DNA of 64,000 nucleotides from Perca fluviatilis (lineage: Eukaryota; Chordata; Actinopteri; Perciformes; Percidae): NCBI RefSeq assembly GCF_010015445.1, contig NC_053118.1, positions 22,700,937 through 22,764,936 of the forward strand, written 5' to 3'. The notes beneath the pieces are model-generated. The model saw nothing but the letters and a program-made list of their open reading frames with translations. It did not search any database and was not told the origin of the DNA. This document shows positions 25,512 through 54,039 of this stretch, in pieces. Both the position numbers and the translations under genes were made by a program. Each line of letters starts with the position of its first letter. Position 1 is the stretch's first letter.

Positions 25512-26578
25512 GTAGGATTAACATTTGTCCAGGGGATGAAAAAGAGAACATTTGGGAGGTTTGATACCGGCAAATTTGTGAGAGGTATTTATTTAATTGG
25601 CTGTACTTTTTACTCTCTTTTTTTCCCATTAAATGGGTGGAGTACATTTAAACAAGTATGTGTTTTAAAATAGGCTGGCGTTAAGATCGTCACAGAACAG
25701 GTTAAATCTAACAATAGTGGGTGGGGGGAGCCACAGATTGGCACGCAATGTGTGTAGGTGTATGTGTGTGTGTGCGCGCGCTCTTGTGCCTATTTGTGTG
25801 TATTTAATAGGGTGTGTTTTGGAGCAGGTTAGTCAGGTGGATGTACCGTCGTTGTGCAGAGCCCTCAGGGCACTGTGTGAACACTGTTATTGGATGGCCA
25901 GGGGGCTGCCGGTTGCTATGGGAGGGAGATGATGGGCAGGGAGGGGGAATCTGGAGGGGAAGTTGTTTGTGGAAAATCTGGTCTGCTCAGGTGTGTGTGA
26001 GAGATATTATTGAGCAGGTACAGTGTGGACTGGGTGAGGTGTGAGCTTAGGGAGCCAAAGAAGGGAGTTGATGGGTCTTATTTCCGCCAGAACTCGTTAT
26101 GTCTCACAAAGAGACATAAAGAAAATTATTGTCGACTTGCAGCACGATATTACACTCGTACCTCTGTGTCGATAAATTTGCTCGTAAAACGGCTTTACTG
26201 GGTTAAAAAAAAGACAGAATGGATTGAAATAAACGACATCTAGTAACTGACCGTGCTGTAAATGTTGCACATCAAATTTGTGAGTGACGTACTTTTATTT
26301 CAGTCACTCATAAATTCTTTTCTTGCTGTTTTTTTCCTTCCTCGTGCTATCACTGGTAATCCCCCCTTTCACCCACTCTTGCCTGTCACTTCCTCCTTGT
26401 CCCTTGCTTGCTTTTCTTTCTTCTCTCTCTCCTCCATTTGTCCCTCTCTTGTCTTGTCCAGTTATTTTAATCAAACAGCTAATGCTATAAAGGTTTCACA
26501 CGGGAATTAACCTACTGCCCTTTGGTTACAGCACATACAGCACATTGCATAAACCGGCATCCTTCTTCTTAAAAAAAA

Positions 26579-26579
<1 letters not shown>

Positions 26580-26630
<51 letters not shown>

Positions 26631-26635
26631 TAATG

Positions 26636-26697
<62 letters not shown>

Positions 26698-26905
26698 CTT
26701 CATTCATCTTCTTGTTGTTATATTTTGCAGCTGGCTCTGTCATCTCCATCGCATTTGTCCTCTGGTGTCCCAACCCCCATCTCACTGGCCAAAATCGCTG
26801 CCTCCTGATTTAGTAATCTGAAAAAAAAGACAGGGGAAAAAGGGGGGGGAAAAAAAGGGAAAAAAAAAAAAAAAGAAAAAAAAAAAAAAAAAGAAAAAAA
26901 AAACA
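26580..26905. repeat. homopolymer cluster: C50, T56, then A/G-rich
   Basis: A run of about 50 C (26580-26629), thirteen mixed bases, about 56 T (26642-26697), unique sequence, then a purine tract of A and G runs (26820-26903) ending in C8. The T and C runs are complementary to the later A and G runs. It lies just upstream of the first main zbtb7b coding exon. Confidence 0.95.
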
Positions 26906-27104
26906 CCCCCCCTTTAATTGTCCCACGCGGTTATCCTACTAAAGAAACTCCTTGTGTCAGTCACGCTACAGAAGATTTACGTTTAGGTACTTTTAAGCTC
27001 TCTGAAAGAAGAAGGGTATTCTTTCAATGTTGCAAAGATAGAACAAAATTAATGATAAAGTTCATAGGAAAATAAATGTTATTCATATTAAAGGCAGATT
27101 GTGA

Positions 27105-29003
<1,899 letters not shown>

Positions 29004-29014
29004 TGAAAAGAGGG

Positions 29015-29034
29015 TTGTGTGTGTGTGTGTGTGT

Positions 29035-29077
<43 letters not shown>
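29015..29077. repeat. (GT)n microsatellite in zbtb7b 3'UTR
   Basis: GT dinucleotides with one TATG interruption, starting twelve bases after the zbtb7b stop codon. Confidence 0.95.
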
Positions 29078-29079
<2 letters not shown>

Positions 29080-29180
29080 CCTGTGCGTGTCTGTGTGGTA
29101 AAGCATCCACAGTAAAAAAAAATCTCACTCAGGTGGCTGGACTAATGACCTTCTGCTCCAATATAGAGAGCGCTTAAAAA

Positions 29181-29186
29181 AATAAA
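29181..29186 (+). terminator. possible polyadenylation signal, zbtb7b
   Basis: AATAAA about 180 bases after the stop codon. Further AATAAA motifs at about 31484-31491 could give a longer 3'UTR, so the transcript end is uncertain. Confidence 0.35.
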
Positions 29187-32100
29187 AAACAACTAAATGT
29201 TATTAAAAGAAAAAAAAATGGAAAACGGGTTTTCTTAGATATTTTAAATGTTTGTCTTCTGGCCCTTTGCATTTTGATTTCATTTGTCTTTTTAGATTTT
29301 ATTTCTCGTTTGCTGTTTAATTTTATGTATTTCAGGTTTGAGCTGTTTGGTTTGATTTTTCTAGCTGGACATGCGTGTGTTGCGTGTGTGGTAACTGGGA
29401 TGCTTTTCACTATGCAAACTAAAATCCGGAGCTGCGACATGAAGGGATCTTTAAAGAAGTTTATTTTAGTTACAACACAAATGTATTGATGCAGGTGCAA
29501 TTCAAAAGTCATAGCTCCTAGATCACAAGAATGAGTTTGTGTGCCCGCTGTCCTCTGGTGGTTATCATTAGAAAGGCAGTGCAATTAATCAAACTAATTC
29601 TGTACATTGTCAGCAATAATGTTCGTTGTGTCTTTTCTTGTTAGTGGTAATCTTTGCTTTGACTTGGTGCTTAAACCAAAGATTTTTAGTTCAACTGTTT
29701 TCTTAAGTCTTAAGTTAACAGGAGAGGAGAGAGGTGAATTGTAGCCAATGTTGGGTTTAAAGAGAAGACTCTTCCCAACTGTTTTGATAGCCATGAGAAA
29801 GAATCTGCTTCCATGTTTGAGTGTTTCAGAGCCGTAGAGCTCTGTGTTAAATGCCTGACCAAAATAGACAAAGTCTGGGTCAATGAGTTCCTGTTGATTA
29901 TGTTGAAGACATATCTTCCTTTCCCAAAGGCTGTGGATTATCAATGCACTCATTTGGGTTCCTTGTTTGAAAAGAAATATGGAAAAGGGGCAAAAAAAAG
30001 TGAGGGGATGAAAGAGTTGGCATTCCCCCTTTTCTGTACTTATTTATTTATTGTTATTTATTATGGTTCTTCTGCTGAAACTCTTTTATAAGACCAAATC
30101 CAAGGGTGGGACACAGATCACAAGTCTTAGAAAAAGCTGCATTGCGATAAAGATTTTGACTCAACATTTCCATATAAGTTAACGCCTTTTTTATGGGCTG
30201 TGTGTCTTCTTTTGACGATTCTTCCTCAAATGCATTCTTTGCACATTTAACCCTGTCAGGTACTGCAATAATACAGGCACATTCCATCCTCCAGGATAGA
30301 GAGAAGGGAACAGAGCAAAGAAGAAGTCAGGGGGTTTAAAACCTTCGATGAAACTGGAACACAAAATGACTTGTTGTTTGACATGTTCAGCATGCTTTTC
30401 TGTTGTTAATTTAACATGTATAGTAGTGTAACACATGTTAACATGGCAGTTCTACAGATCGGCCACTGCTGTTCTAAAGGGGCCATTATCATTTGAGTTA
30501 ATCTATCTTCAACCAAAAACCTTTTTAGTTTGCATCATGCTTTCCCTGGACCAGTACATTAAGGCCTTTTGCAGGGTGTAATGCAATCATTAATGGTTTT
30601 AAACGGTTAAGCAGTTGTCTTTTTATTTCCAAATCTCTTGAAAACCATGTCGTCAGAACCTGCTGTAGCAGTCATGCTGGTCTGACTCTGTGTGCACTAT
30701 CCGTTCCTTGTTGTGTAGTAAACCTTTTTTTAAATTTCCAGTTTATTTGCACTATGAGATTTGAGAGCTTCAAGCCTTTTTGTCTGACCTTCAATATCTA
30801 GTCTATTAACTCTCTCAATTCCATTTAAGATTGTGATTGAAATACTTCTTTAAAACCTGCATACATAGAATAATCTTCCTCGTGCATAATAGTACAGAGT
30901 TATAGTCAATATATTATATATTGGGATGAAGTTGCCTTAGATTTTTTTTTTTGAGCTGCAACTACTCTCAGGAAATCTTGAGCAATGCACTAAGTGATTA
31001 TACACAATATAAAATGGGAAGAATGGTTTGGTGCTGTCGGGTGATTGACACTCTTCATGTAAGCGTAAGGCCAGTAGTTTCAAAATAAGAGATTTTGTAT
31101 GATTTGATGATTGAAAACCAAATTAATTAAACCTATTATGAGATTAAAAAATAGGGAAATAATAGGTATGATAGTAAACTCCTGGCCTTACTGGAACCAG
31201 TCCTACTGGAATGGCAGTATGACAGTTGGTACTATCCGTGAAGGGTGTTTGTGCTCCCAGTCGGAGCTTTGTGAATGAATGAGGGTTAACTGATGCCAGC
31301 TGTGAAGTGTGTGTTTCTTTGTGAGCTGTTTGTTTTCTTGGCTTCGGTGAGGGGACATGGGGTCTGGTCTGTGTAGAGACCCCGCTATCAGGGATACATT
31401 TTTGTCTTTCAGTTTTTAGTGGAACCTTTTCAGAGGTATGAATTAATTTTCCCATCATTTGTTTCAATAAATGTAAAGAAAATAAATAAACATATCTCAG
31501 CTTGATCTTTTCTGTGTTTAATTTATACAAAACAACCCTTTTTAGTAAAGGCTTTAGTAAAAAGTAGTTAATTTGGTCATTAAAGAGTTGTTGAGTGACC
31601 AAGATGTGTGCTGGTTGGGAAATTTTACAGTTGACTTGTGCTCTCTGGTGGACAAACTGTGTACTGGAAACAATATTTTTTTAAATACCTTAAATTTACC
31701 TTTGGCATTTCTGTTGTTGTTGTTGTTGATTTATTAGACAGTAACAGAAATAAATGCATAACAAGATGCCAACACAGTGACATTGTACATTTATCAGAAC
31801 TGTTGAGGATAACACAAGAAAGTTACAAACTTTCTTTCTCATTGGCCGATACTGTGCTGTACTCTAATACACGTGATAAGATGCAGTGATTTATCAGTAA
31901 CTTATGATAATATGACTCTGAAGCAGATGTCCTTTTTTCCCTTTTTGTGTCCCTTTTTCACAGCACACATTTTGACATGTTAGATGGCTGAATTCAGTTT
32001 CAGGGTCCTGATGTTGTGCATGCTGGCTCACTGTCATTGCTTACTGGGGCACCTGAATAGAACTGAGCCATTGTGAATGTTATTAGTAAAAGTAGGCCTG

Positions 32101-32330
32101 TATTAGTTTTTCTACTGAGACAAGTCAAAATGTCTTCTGGGAAAAAAGGCCTAGTTGTCAAATAGGCCAGTCAAGGGCTATTTATGGACTCTGGATACAT
32201 GTGATTGTTATCTTCACATTAACAATCCAGTTAACATTATTGTTAACCATGTACAAAGTCCCTTGATGACAGCGCCTCTTAGTGACCCTGATACTCACCA
32301 ATTAATTGTCAGTTTGTGTGTGAACGCGCA
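29187..32330. other. zbtb7b-ndufv1 interval: no gene seen
   Basis: AT-rich sequence without recognised exons. Part may be an extended zbtb7b 3'UTR (T-rich, further AATAAA near 31.49 kb). The 119- and 152-codon minus-strand ORFs (29594-29953, 31144-31602) look like chance: no domain, no splice partner. Confidence 0.45.
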
Positions 32331-32559
32331 CGCACATGTAGGACGTTGCACGGGCGGATGGGATAGGATTTGACGTAGTTCCTTTTATCCTCTTAGTTTA
32401 ATTAAGCTAAACCAGCAGGGCCACGCTGCAGTTCCTGTTAACAGCGGAGGTTTCAGAAATCGTTTTGATTGTGTGAGAAGTGAAACGGAGGCTCTTGGAG
32501 GAAAAGCTTTGGAGGATAAAACGGTTTGAAGTGAGTTGGAGGTGTTTGTCTCCTGCAGG
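32331..32559 (+). promoter_or_regulatory. ndufv1: ndufv1 promoter / 5'UTR region
   Basis: Sequence just upstream of the ndufv1 start, with modest GC and several GGAGG blocks. The start codon lies in GCAGGATGC context. No TATA box is evident at a convincing distance, and the transcription start is unknown. Confidence 0.35.
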
Positions 32560-39066
<6,507 letters not shown>

Positions 39067-39474
39067 AGCTGTGCAGGGCTCCATTTCAGGATTCAGCCCT
39101 TCATAACAGTAATAATAGCTCATTGTGCTATATGACATTGTGTACCTTATTTTATTTTTATTTTTTAAATAGTTTTTAAATATGAAAATATTTCTGTTCT
39201 GATTAAGAATGCAAAATTGTACTGCTTAAATGGCATTACATTTTTTCCTTAAGTTTAAAAGTAATCATCATTTCAAAACCTTTACAGGCAAAATGTTTTT
39301 CATGCAAGGATGAATATAAATTCTGCAGAAAGTTGGTCACTTAATCCGTTTTTATTTTGGCAGGCAGAACTGTTGACAGCTAATTGGCAAATGTGAGGTT
39401 TGTGATGAAGTGTGGCAGAACAGACTTTAATAAGGAAAATACACGTTACTAAGAATCACAACTTCAAACACGGC

Positions 39475-39480
39475 AATAAA
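39475..39480 (+). terminator. polyadenylation signal of ndufv1
   Basis: AATAAA about 410 bases after the ndufv1 stop codon, the first canonical plus-strand signal. It lies within a few bases of minus-strand signals assigned to khdc4. Confidence 0.55.
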
Positions 39481-39485
39481 TTAAG

Positions 39486-39495
39486 TTTATTTATT
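39486..39495 (-). terminator. polyadenylation signal(s) of khdc4
   Basis: Two overlapping minus-strand AATAAA motifs (plus-strand TTTATTTATT) about 540 bases beyond the khdc4 stop codon. They sit 6-10 bases from the ndufv1 signal on the other strand. Confidence 0.5.
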
Positions 39496-40036
39496 TCATA
39501 AAAGCATGAAATAAATTCCATAGCTTTACTACATATTAGTCCAATAGGATCTGTACAAAAAGACCAGCATAGGAAAGGATGGTGTCACTGATCTGGACAG
39601 GGAAAAGGAAAGAAAAGGGGGTAACAAAAAGCTGTACTAGGGACAAAATGAAAAGTGGTCAGTCATGTGCAACATCATTGCCTTGTGTTATTGTTTTTAC
39701 AAAGACACTATATTCAGTAAACACGTCACCTGGCATCTGTTTTCAAACCATTCCAAATAAAACTGGAGGCAGAATATCGCTCATCTGACCATCTATACAT
39801 GCACAAAATAGTTTGAGTATCAGTCCTGCAAATGTTTATCTTCAAACTATAATGTGTGCACCAAAAGAAACAAACTGTAGTTTCCCAAAACATTAATATG
39901 TCCATTTGGACCCATGTACTAAAATAATGCTGCAACCAACATGTAGCAGAGTCATCCATGTGATGAGTGGTGGAAAATGAAAGGCTCAGTTTAGGTCAAC
40001 ATCCTGTAAGACTCGGCACAAAGCACTGAGGGAGTT

Positions 40037-47774
<7,738 letters not shown>

Positions 47775-47975
47775 CAATATCTTGTCAAATGGAAATTTTC
47801 CTCTCAGTGTTAAAATGAATGTGATAACCCTCCCTTGACTTCTTCTGCACAGTAGTCGGTGCTGGTTAGGTTACTAGCCACTGCTACGTACCGCACTGAG
47901 TGTTTCCGCCTCCGGTTAATGTTGTTTGCTGGCAGTAAACTTGGTTTGCAGTAATACCACAAGAGGGCGCCAGAT
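47775..47975 (-). promoter_or_regulatory. khdc4: khdc4 5'UTR / promoter region
   Basis: Sequence upstream of the khdc4 ATG (minus strand). A CTCF-like site CCACAAGAGGGCGCC lies at 47957-47971, with one mismatch to the commonly quoted core. No TATA box was recognised. A plus-strand splice donor at 48159 suggests divergent transcription. Confidence 0.35.
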
Positions 47976-48446
47976 ACCAGCACATATTGGTCATGGGCAT
48001 CAAAAGGGTTCAGATGTGGTGCGGCTGCCTCACCTGTCCCACCTTTCATCACTTCCGTGCCACCCTTGGCGAGTTTCTCCAGAGGAGGCATCAAAGTTTC
48101 CAGTGGAGGAAGAAGCATTGAGCTGCAGGACATGCTTCATGATAGTCCATTCAATCAAGGTAAGTGTGAGCAACTAAGTACTTTTAAAAAATGTCTTGTA
48201 AATGCACGAATTAATAATGTCTCGTATAACTTTTAAAACACGTGTCAGGATGTTGTTTGATTTGTGATGTGACTCCTGACGTTTTTGACAGATGGGGTTT
48301 TGCTGTTTTAGATCGCAAGTTGACTGATGGGAATATGAATATGTATCTGTGGCAAGTTTAGCTTTATAGTTACAACACTATAAAGTCCAACACAGACTAA
48401 AGAAAAACAACAATTTTATGGGCAAAATGACAAATTCTAATATACA

Positions 48447-48487
<41 letters not shown>

Positions 48488-48839
48488 ATATAAGGGCTAA
48501 TATATTTCATGATCTGTTCATGTTATTTTAATGTGGCGTTAATTGTCTTATGACCTGTTGGAAGTCACTTCTTTTGCAAATAGATTACAAACCTCTTAAC
48601 CTCTCAAAATTGTTGAAAGTTGTCCGAGCTGTAGGCTTACAGTATTCTTTGTGGTTGACAGCCAGGCCCTAAAGGCCATAAGCCCACATCCAACATCCTG
48701 TGCAGAGACAGACCACAGCATCAGGCTGTTCTGATGTTCTGGGTTACTCCGAGTCACTCTGTACTCAGGTACAGGTGTTCAGTTACTGACCACCCAGGAC
48801 CTCAGAGACATGGCCAGGAGGTGCAAGTTACTGTGGAAG
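47926..48839 (+). CDS. speculative divergent spliced transcript, two open exons
   Basis: Plus-strand reading starts at 47926 (a TTG; no ATG earlier in frame) and stays open to a perfect donor ATCAAG|GTAAGT at 48159. An acceptor-like TTGACAG at 48661 opens 48662-48839 in the same frame (phase 0). This encodes PGPKGHKPTSNILCRDRPQH … MFWVTPSHSVLRYRCSVTDH … GQEVQVTVE and ends at donor GAAG|GTGAGA. I recognise no family and found no further exon. A non-coding divergent RNA from the khdc4 promoter, or chance, is equally possible. Confidence 0.15.
48451..48482. repeat. (TA)n microsatellite
   Basis: About 32 bp of alternating TA between khdc4 and the repeat-rich spacer. Confidence 0.93.
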
Positions 48840-50395
48840 GTGAGAACGCTGTGTGGGGGCGACATGGATCAATAGATTGTACAACCAGCAGCCCTAGATG
48901 AATTTCTTTTGTCCTGTGTTGTGGGGTGTTGACAACAGTCTACAAAACCTTTGATTAGGATCAAGGTCCGTCAGGTGTACGTAAGAGGAAATTGCTTGTT
49001 TTAAAAGGCTCGGTAGGCTATTAGTTTTCAATCACAACACTGGCTTTGTTCATCTATTAGGACTGAAGATGAAGATTTTACTTTGCCTTTTAATTCAAGA
49101 GTCAAAGTAATGGATTACTTTCAGCCCTTGTACAGAAATGAAGCTGCATTTGTGAAATACTACTTTTTAAGCTTTGCAATTATGTTTTTGCTGAAGTAGG
49201 ATGCAGGATTGTTTGGTTTTCTTCTCAAGTCAAGAGTTCATCTAGTTTGAACTTTGTCTTTCTCGCATTTTAAAGTCAGATCACATTCAACCATGATTTT
49301 CTTTCCCCAGAAAGCTGCTCAGTACCTTTTACACACAGGACATTTTAATGAGTTACATTTATTTTTATTAAAAGTAGATTTTATGATCAGTACAGTACTG
49401 ATAAAGTTACAGTACAGCAGCTGAGTAGGACTTTACATCAACATGTCGATCACTGTTATATATACAGTACATATAGCAGCATACAGCTTTGATAGCTGAA
49501 GTAGTTTATATTTGGGTTGTATTTATTTAAATTCCTTTAAGATTTTATTTCTCACATACTCAACATATCTCTACTTTGTGCAGTGAAATGCTTGGGCATA
49601 AACTGTGGATGTATCAGTGCAGTATTCATAGTGGAATTAAATTATTTATTTTCAGGATATTTGCTCTTTACTGGGTGAACAGAGCTTGTTCAAGTGTTGA
49701 GACCTCAGGACGGGAGTCCTCCCCTCTGGGGACTCTGTTACTGGGATGGGTCAGTTACTGAGCCACCCGAGTTCAGCCAGTGCAAAGACAGGGGAAGAAC
49801 ATGTTGTGTTGCGGGTACACGTGCAGCCAATTTATAGCTGTTACTAGCAGCTGCTAATAAAATCTTCAAGTACATAGTATTACAAATTATTTGTACCACA
49901 ACAATAGTGACCTAAAGGACTTACTTTGTACATACATTAGGAATGCTTGGTGTAGAACAACCAAGTCTACACAGAGCTGAGTAAAGGCAGAGGAAACTGT
50001 GAAAGAATAACTGTGAAAGTTCAGACACAGTCCACATTAATGCCAATGGAAGAATTTAACACCAGGCTATAGGTATTCAATAGATTTGATGGTTGGTTTA
50101 AAATATGAAGTTTTGTTCTTATATTTCACCTGCAGGTGGTGCTCTCATTCTAAACACTATACTGTCCACTCTTCCACCTTCACTCTCAGATAAGGAAGTG
50201 TTAGTGATGTTTTTATAATCTGTTGGATCAAATCAGTTAATACATAGGGCTTACAACTTAACTTTTTATTTTGATACTACTGAATGAAATCGCTTATAGT
50301 TGCCATTCCTTTGTTTGAAATGCACATTTGGCATAGCAAGAAGCAGGTAGTCCTTTGGGAAGCCATGCCTCTAGTCTATTAGTATTCAAATACAT
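48840..50395. other. spacer between khdc4 and the receptor gene: no gene seen
   Basis: AT-rich sequence with frequent stops. No domain or splice-supported exon was recognised. Confidence 0.45.
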
Positions 50396-50399
50396 AATA

Positions 50400-51125
50400 G
50401 GGCTGAAACTAACAGTTATTTTCATTATTGATTAATCTGCAAATTATGTTCTTTAATCTGAAAGTAGTCAGAAAGTAGTGAAAAATTCCCATTAGCAGTT
50501 CCAAATGTCCAATGTTATGTGTTCAAATGTCTTTCTTTGTCTGACCATCAGTCCAAAACAGTGGCGTAGTCTACGTGATACGCAGGTATACGCAGTATAC
50601 CCACTAAGAAAGCTCCAGGATTTCCATACAGCCTACCCACTTCAAAATGCCCAATTACACGCAACAACATACTTTGCATTGCAATTTTGATATATTTTGA
50701 ATTGTCATCTGTGTTTTTCTTCTTCACATAGGCTAAATAAAGGTATTTCCCCCGCAAATTGGTGTATAAAAGTGTGTCAGAATGCAGGAAATGAAGTCGT
50801 TGATGCTCAAAACTTCCCTGGGGGAGGACACCCAGAACCCCCACTATGATATGCCGCCCCTCCCCAAAAGGCCCATTCTGGCCCATATATACAGTATAGG
50901 CCCATATATACAGTACAGTATACCCACTACAATACATTAGACTACACCACTGGTCCAGAACCCAATAATATGTCATTTCTGGTCACGCAAGACTAACAAA
51001 AGATGCAAATCGTCACATTTAAAGAGTTGGAACGAGGTAATATTTGGTACTTTTGCTTGAAAGATTCTTATAGAAATAGTCACAGTTTAATTTCTGCCAA
51101 TCAACTAATCATTTCAGCTCTTATA
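50400..51125 (+). repeat. dispersed repeat family B, copy 2 (interrupted)
   Basis: It begins TAGGGCTGAAACTAACAGTT and ends CAACTAATCATTTCAGCTC; the two halves flank the hAT-type insertion at 50559-50952. It is related to the copy at 24297-24515. Confidence 0.6.
50559..50952. mobile_element. hAT-type element with CAGTGG termini
   Basis: The left end CAGTGGCGTAGTCTA and the inverse of the right end (CAGTGGTGTAGTCTA) are inverted repeats with one difference. Near-identical 8-bp flanks GTCCAAAA (50551-50558) and GTCCAGAA (50953-50960) fit an aged hAT target duplication. It is 394 bp and non-coding; the 142-codon minus-strand ORF across it is incidental. Confidence 0.8.
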
Positions 51126-51129
51126 CATA

Positions 51130-54030
51130 ATAGCACATCTACAACTTGCTTTTGTTTTTAATATTGAACAGTGTCATGGAAATGCATAATTTCCATTGAC
51201 CTCCCTGCATGAACAAACCATGAGGTTCAGATGAGTTAGTTGTCAGAAGGTCAGAAGTCAGGGGAGCTTTGACGCCTGAGTCGACAGGGACGACTGTTTA
51301 CGGGCAGCGAGGAGGAGGAGGCAGGGGAGCACAGAGAAACGTTGAAACACAGGGAGAAGGAGCGAGAGGGGCAGACGTGCCATATTTACTGTCTTTCCTA
51401 GTAAGAGCCCAAGTGTGAACCGTAATGTGTATGTTGGTTGATGTAACCTCCGGCCTTCAAGGCACGCAAGCCTGGGTCTCGCCTGATCCTGGCGGCTGAC
51501 ACAGAGGTGTGAAGTCAGGGGACGTGATGGGGAGGAGGGCGCCTCATGGTGAGGTTGCCATGGGTTGAACAAAGAAACACTGTGAGCTTCCAGGTTTCAG
51601 TGTTTGCTGTCAAACCTGCAATTACAAACCATTTTTTTAATGCTGTGTAGAGTACATGTGCGGGTATCGTAAAACTTAAATTAGTGTGTGTTTGATAACA
51701 AGCTGATGTTACAGATGTTGAATGTCTTTTAAATCTATCAAGTTATTCTAGGACATTCTAGTACCGCTGAAGAGAGACTTTGTTATTCATAATGCAAAAT
51801 CTTGACTTGAAACTTGCAAACATTAATGTCATATAAGGTGAGGCCATGCAAAGGAATAAGACTGTAGGCAAGGCAGAAAGTGTGGATGGGACGAAAAGTG
51901 ATTGAGAGAGGGAAAACAGATGGGAAGATTGAATTTTAGAGGAGGGCAGGCGGAGGAGGAGTGCGAAGGGAATCTTTTTTGTGTATGTCTGGAGAGAATG
52001 GGAGCCTCTTATACACCTCACAGCGGGAATTTGGCCCGGGCTGCGGGCTCGTCTCGTCTACACAGCGGGGTGCTTTCCTGAGCGGGCTGCCCAGGGGAGG
52101 GGCACCTGCAGCAGCCTCAAACACTGGTCAGTAGGAGAGGCTGAGAGGCGGGGTAAGGGCTGCTGGAATGGAAAGATGCTTGGCGGTTCCAGGAAACGGA
52201 CATGTGCTGGATTTATGAAAGCTTCAGGTAGAACAGAGCGACGCTCCCAAAAGAAAATATTTGTCCTTGTGTTTTCCCCGTGGACTAGAGAAGAGGAGGA
52301 CCCAGCCTGCAATCTCAGAATGACATAAAAGAAAAAAAAGCTTCTGTTGCGCACAAGGACAAAAGTTATGATTGGAGCAAGTCGGCCGGTGCTGGCAACT
52401 ACCAACACAAACAACACAAAGTTTATAGATCAACCAGCCTGCCAACTGAGACAATATTTTCCATCCATTTGGTTGGGTTGACCAAACATCACGTATTTGA
52501 AGTTTATCAAACACTCAGTCATCCCCGCAGACCTGAGGGAGGACTTAATCATCTGATATATTGAATTTTAGAGCACGCAGACACCCAAAACCTGTCCACT
52601 ATGCAGACTCAGAAAATTTAACAAGCTCTTTGTGCTTTAATATCCACACTGCTGCTAAATGTCTTTTTTGGAGAGGTTTCTTCTTTACACAAGCTACACC
52701 CTCCATCTTCTGTCATTTTGGTATGACCCAGGGGTCCAAAAACCACCAAGTCTCATATGAGGACTCATGATTTCAAACGAATACGGAGCTGCCTCTTTGT
52801 CTGCAAGAAATTCCATTTAAATGGACAAATGTGCTGAGAGGGCCTCAGTTGTCTGTGATAGGTGAATGGATATTGCATTAACCTCACAACAGAAACGCCC
52901 CCTGTTGTGTGAGTGCACAGGGCTCCGGATAATAACTGCAGTGGGAACGTTATGCTCAGAGGTAGCCAGGACAGGTAAATGGAAACACATGGTAGGCAGC
53001 ATGGACTCCAGAAATAATGGCATCACAGTGCAGAGAAACGCACAAGCTGCCTTGACAAATGCTTTTGGTATGTGTCCCCTCAACCTGTTGGTATTACCAA
53101 TGCAGCTTCTCCTGCAGCTCTCGGGTTTTCTTCTCCTCAGGTAATGTTTCTACATGTATGCACGTTATGTGCAAATAAATAAACCCACTCTTTAAGTTTG
53201 CTTTCCTCACATAATTCAATTTTACATTGCATTTAACATGAAATCACATAAATAATCCATCACGTGAGGATTATGTACTCATGTTATTGCATGTCAAGTT
53301 TAAACTAACCACAGTTAATAGAACTCAATGGTCCTTCTGTGTGATTTCGGTGGAAAAACACCATTACCCATTGATGAAATAAAAAATGTTATGGATCACT
53401 GCCACTTGTTAACCTGCTATTCCCATGCTGTTTGTCAAAATCAAAGGACTGGAATATTATTCAGAATCTCTTCCCTTAGAGGACTGTATTGCTGTTTTTG
53501 CCTTAATGGGAATGAATACATTGTGCAATTCTTTTATATAGACTTAAAGTATTTGATGTATTTTGTATGAGGTTGTCTCAGATTTTCTACTGTGCAATTG
53601 AAATACATTTAAAATTTACACAGAGGAAAAAAACAACCTCCTCAGAAATGGTTTAATGCATCAATTTGGCCAATTCGAGCTCATGTTTTTTTTTTTATTC
53701 ATTGGTTTATTTAGGAGCTGTATACTGTTTAAGGCAAAGTTCACGTCCATCAGCACAGATGCAGACATGCTGTAAGCTTTAGAAAGTGAGCTTATGCTAA
53801 TAGAAGTAGATTTGAACAGAATTTTAAATAAAGAGCTATTCGTCTTCTGTAAATTACACTGAGCCAAAATTCTCAGTTAGATTTCTGCAAGATGTGATTA
53901 ATTAGTTTACGACACACAAATCGGTTCTGAGATTTTATCTTGAGGCTTTTGTTTGTATTTTGGTTAACTTTCTACTGGTTACCTATTTTTTCTAAACCTT
54001 CTGCTGTTCCTTTTTTCAGGCCTTTTTGTA
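51130..54030. other. spacer: no gene seen
   Basis: Mixed sequence with a somewhat GC-richer patch (51240-52160). ORFs up to 119 codons occur on the minus strand but show no recognisable family, conserved motif or supportable splice pair. Confidence 0.4.
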
Positions 54031-54039
54031 TCTTAATTA

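Noticed and set aside
47810..48133. 108-codon minus-strand ORF upstream of khdc4 with a hydrophobic stretch
   Set aside because: It overlaps the khdc4 5' region and the opposite-strand open frame; no family recognised, no start context or splice support.
51258..52417. Minus-strand ORFs of about 100-119 codons in a GC-richer patch
   Set aside because: No domain, no splice-consistent partners and no codon-bias sign that I can see; probably chance.
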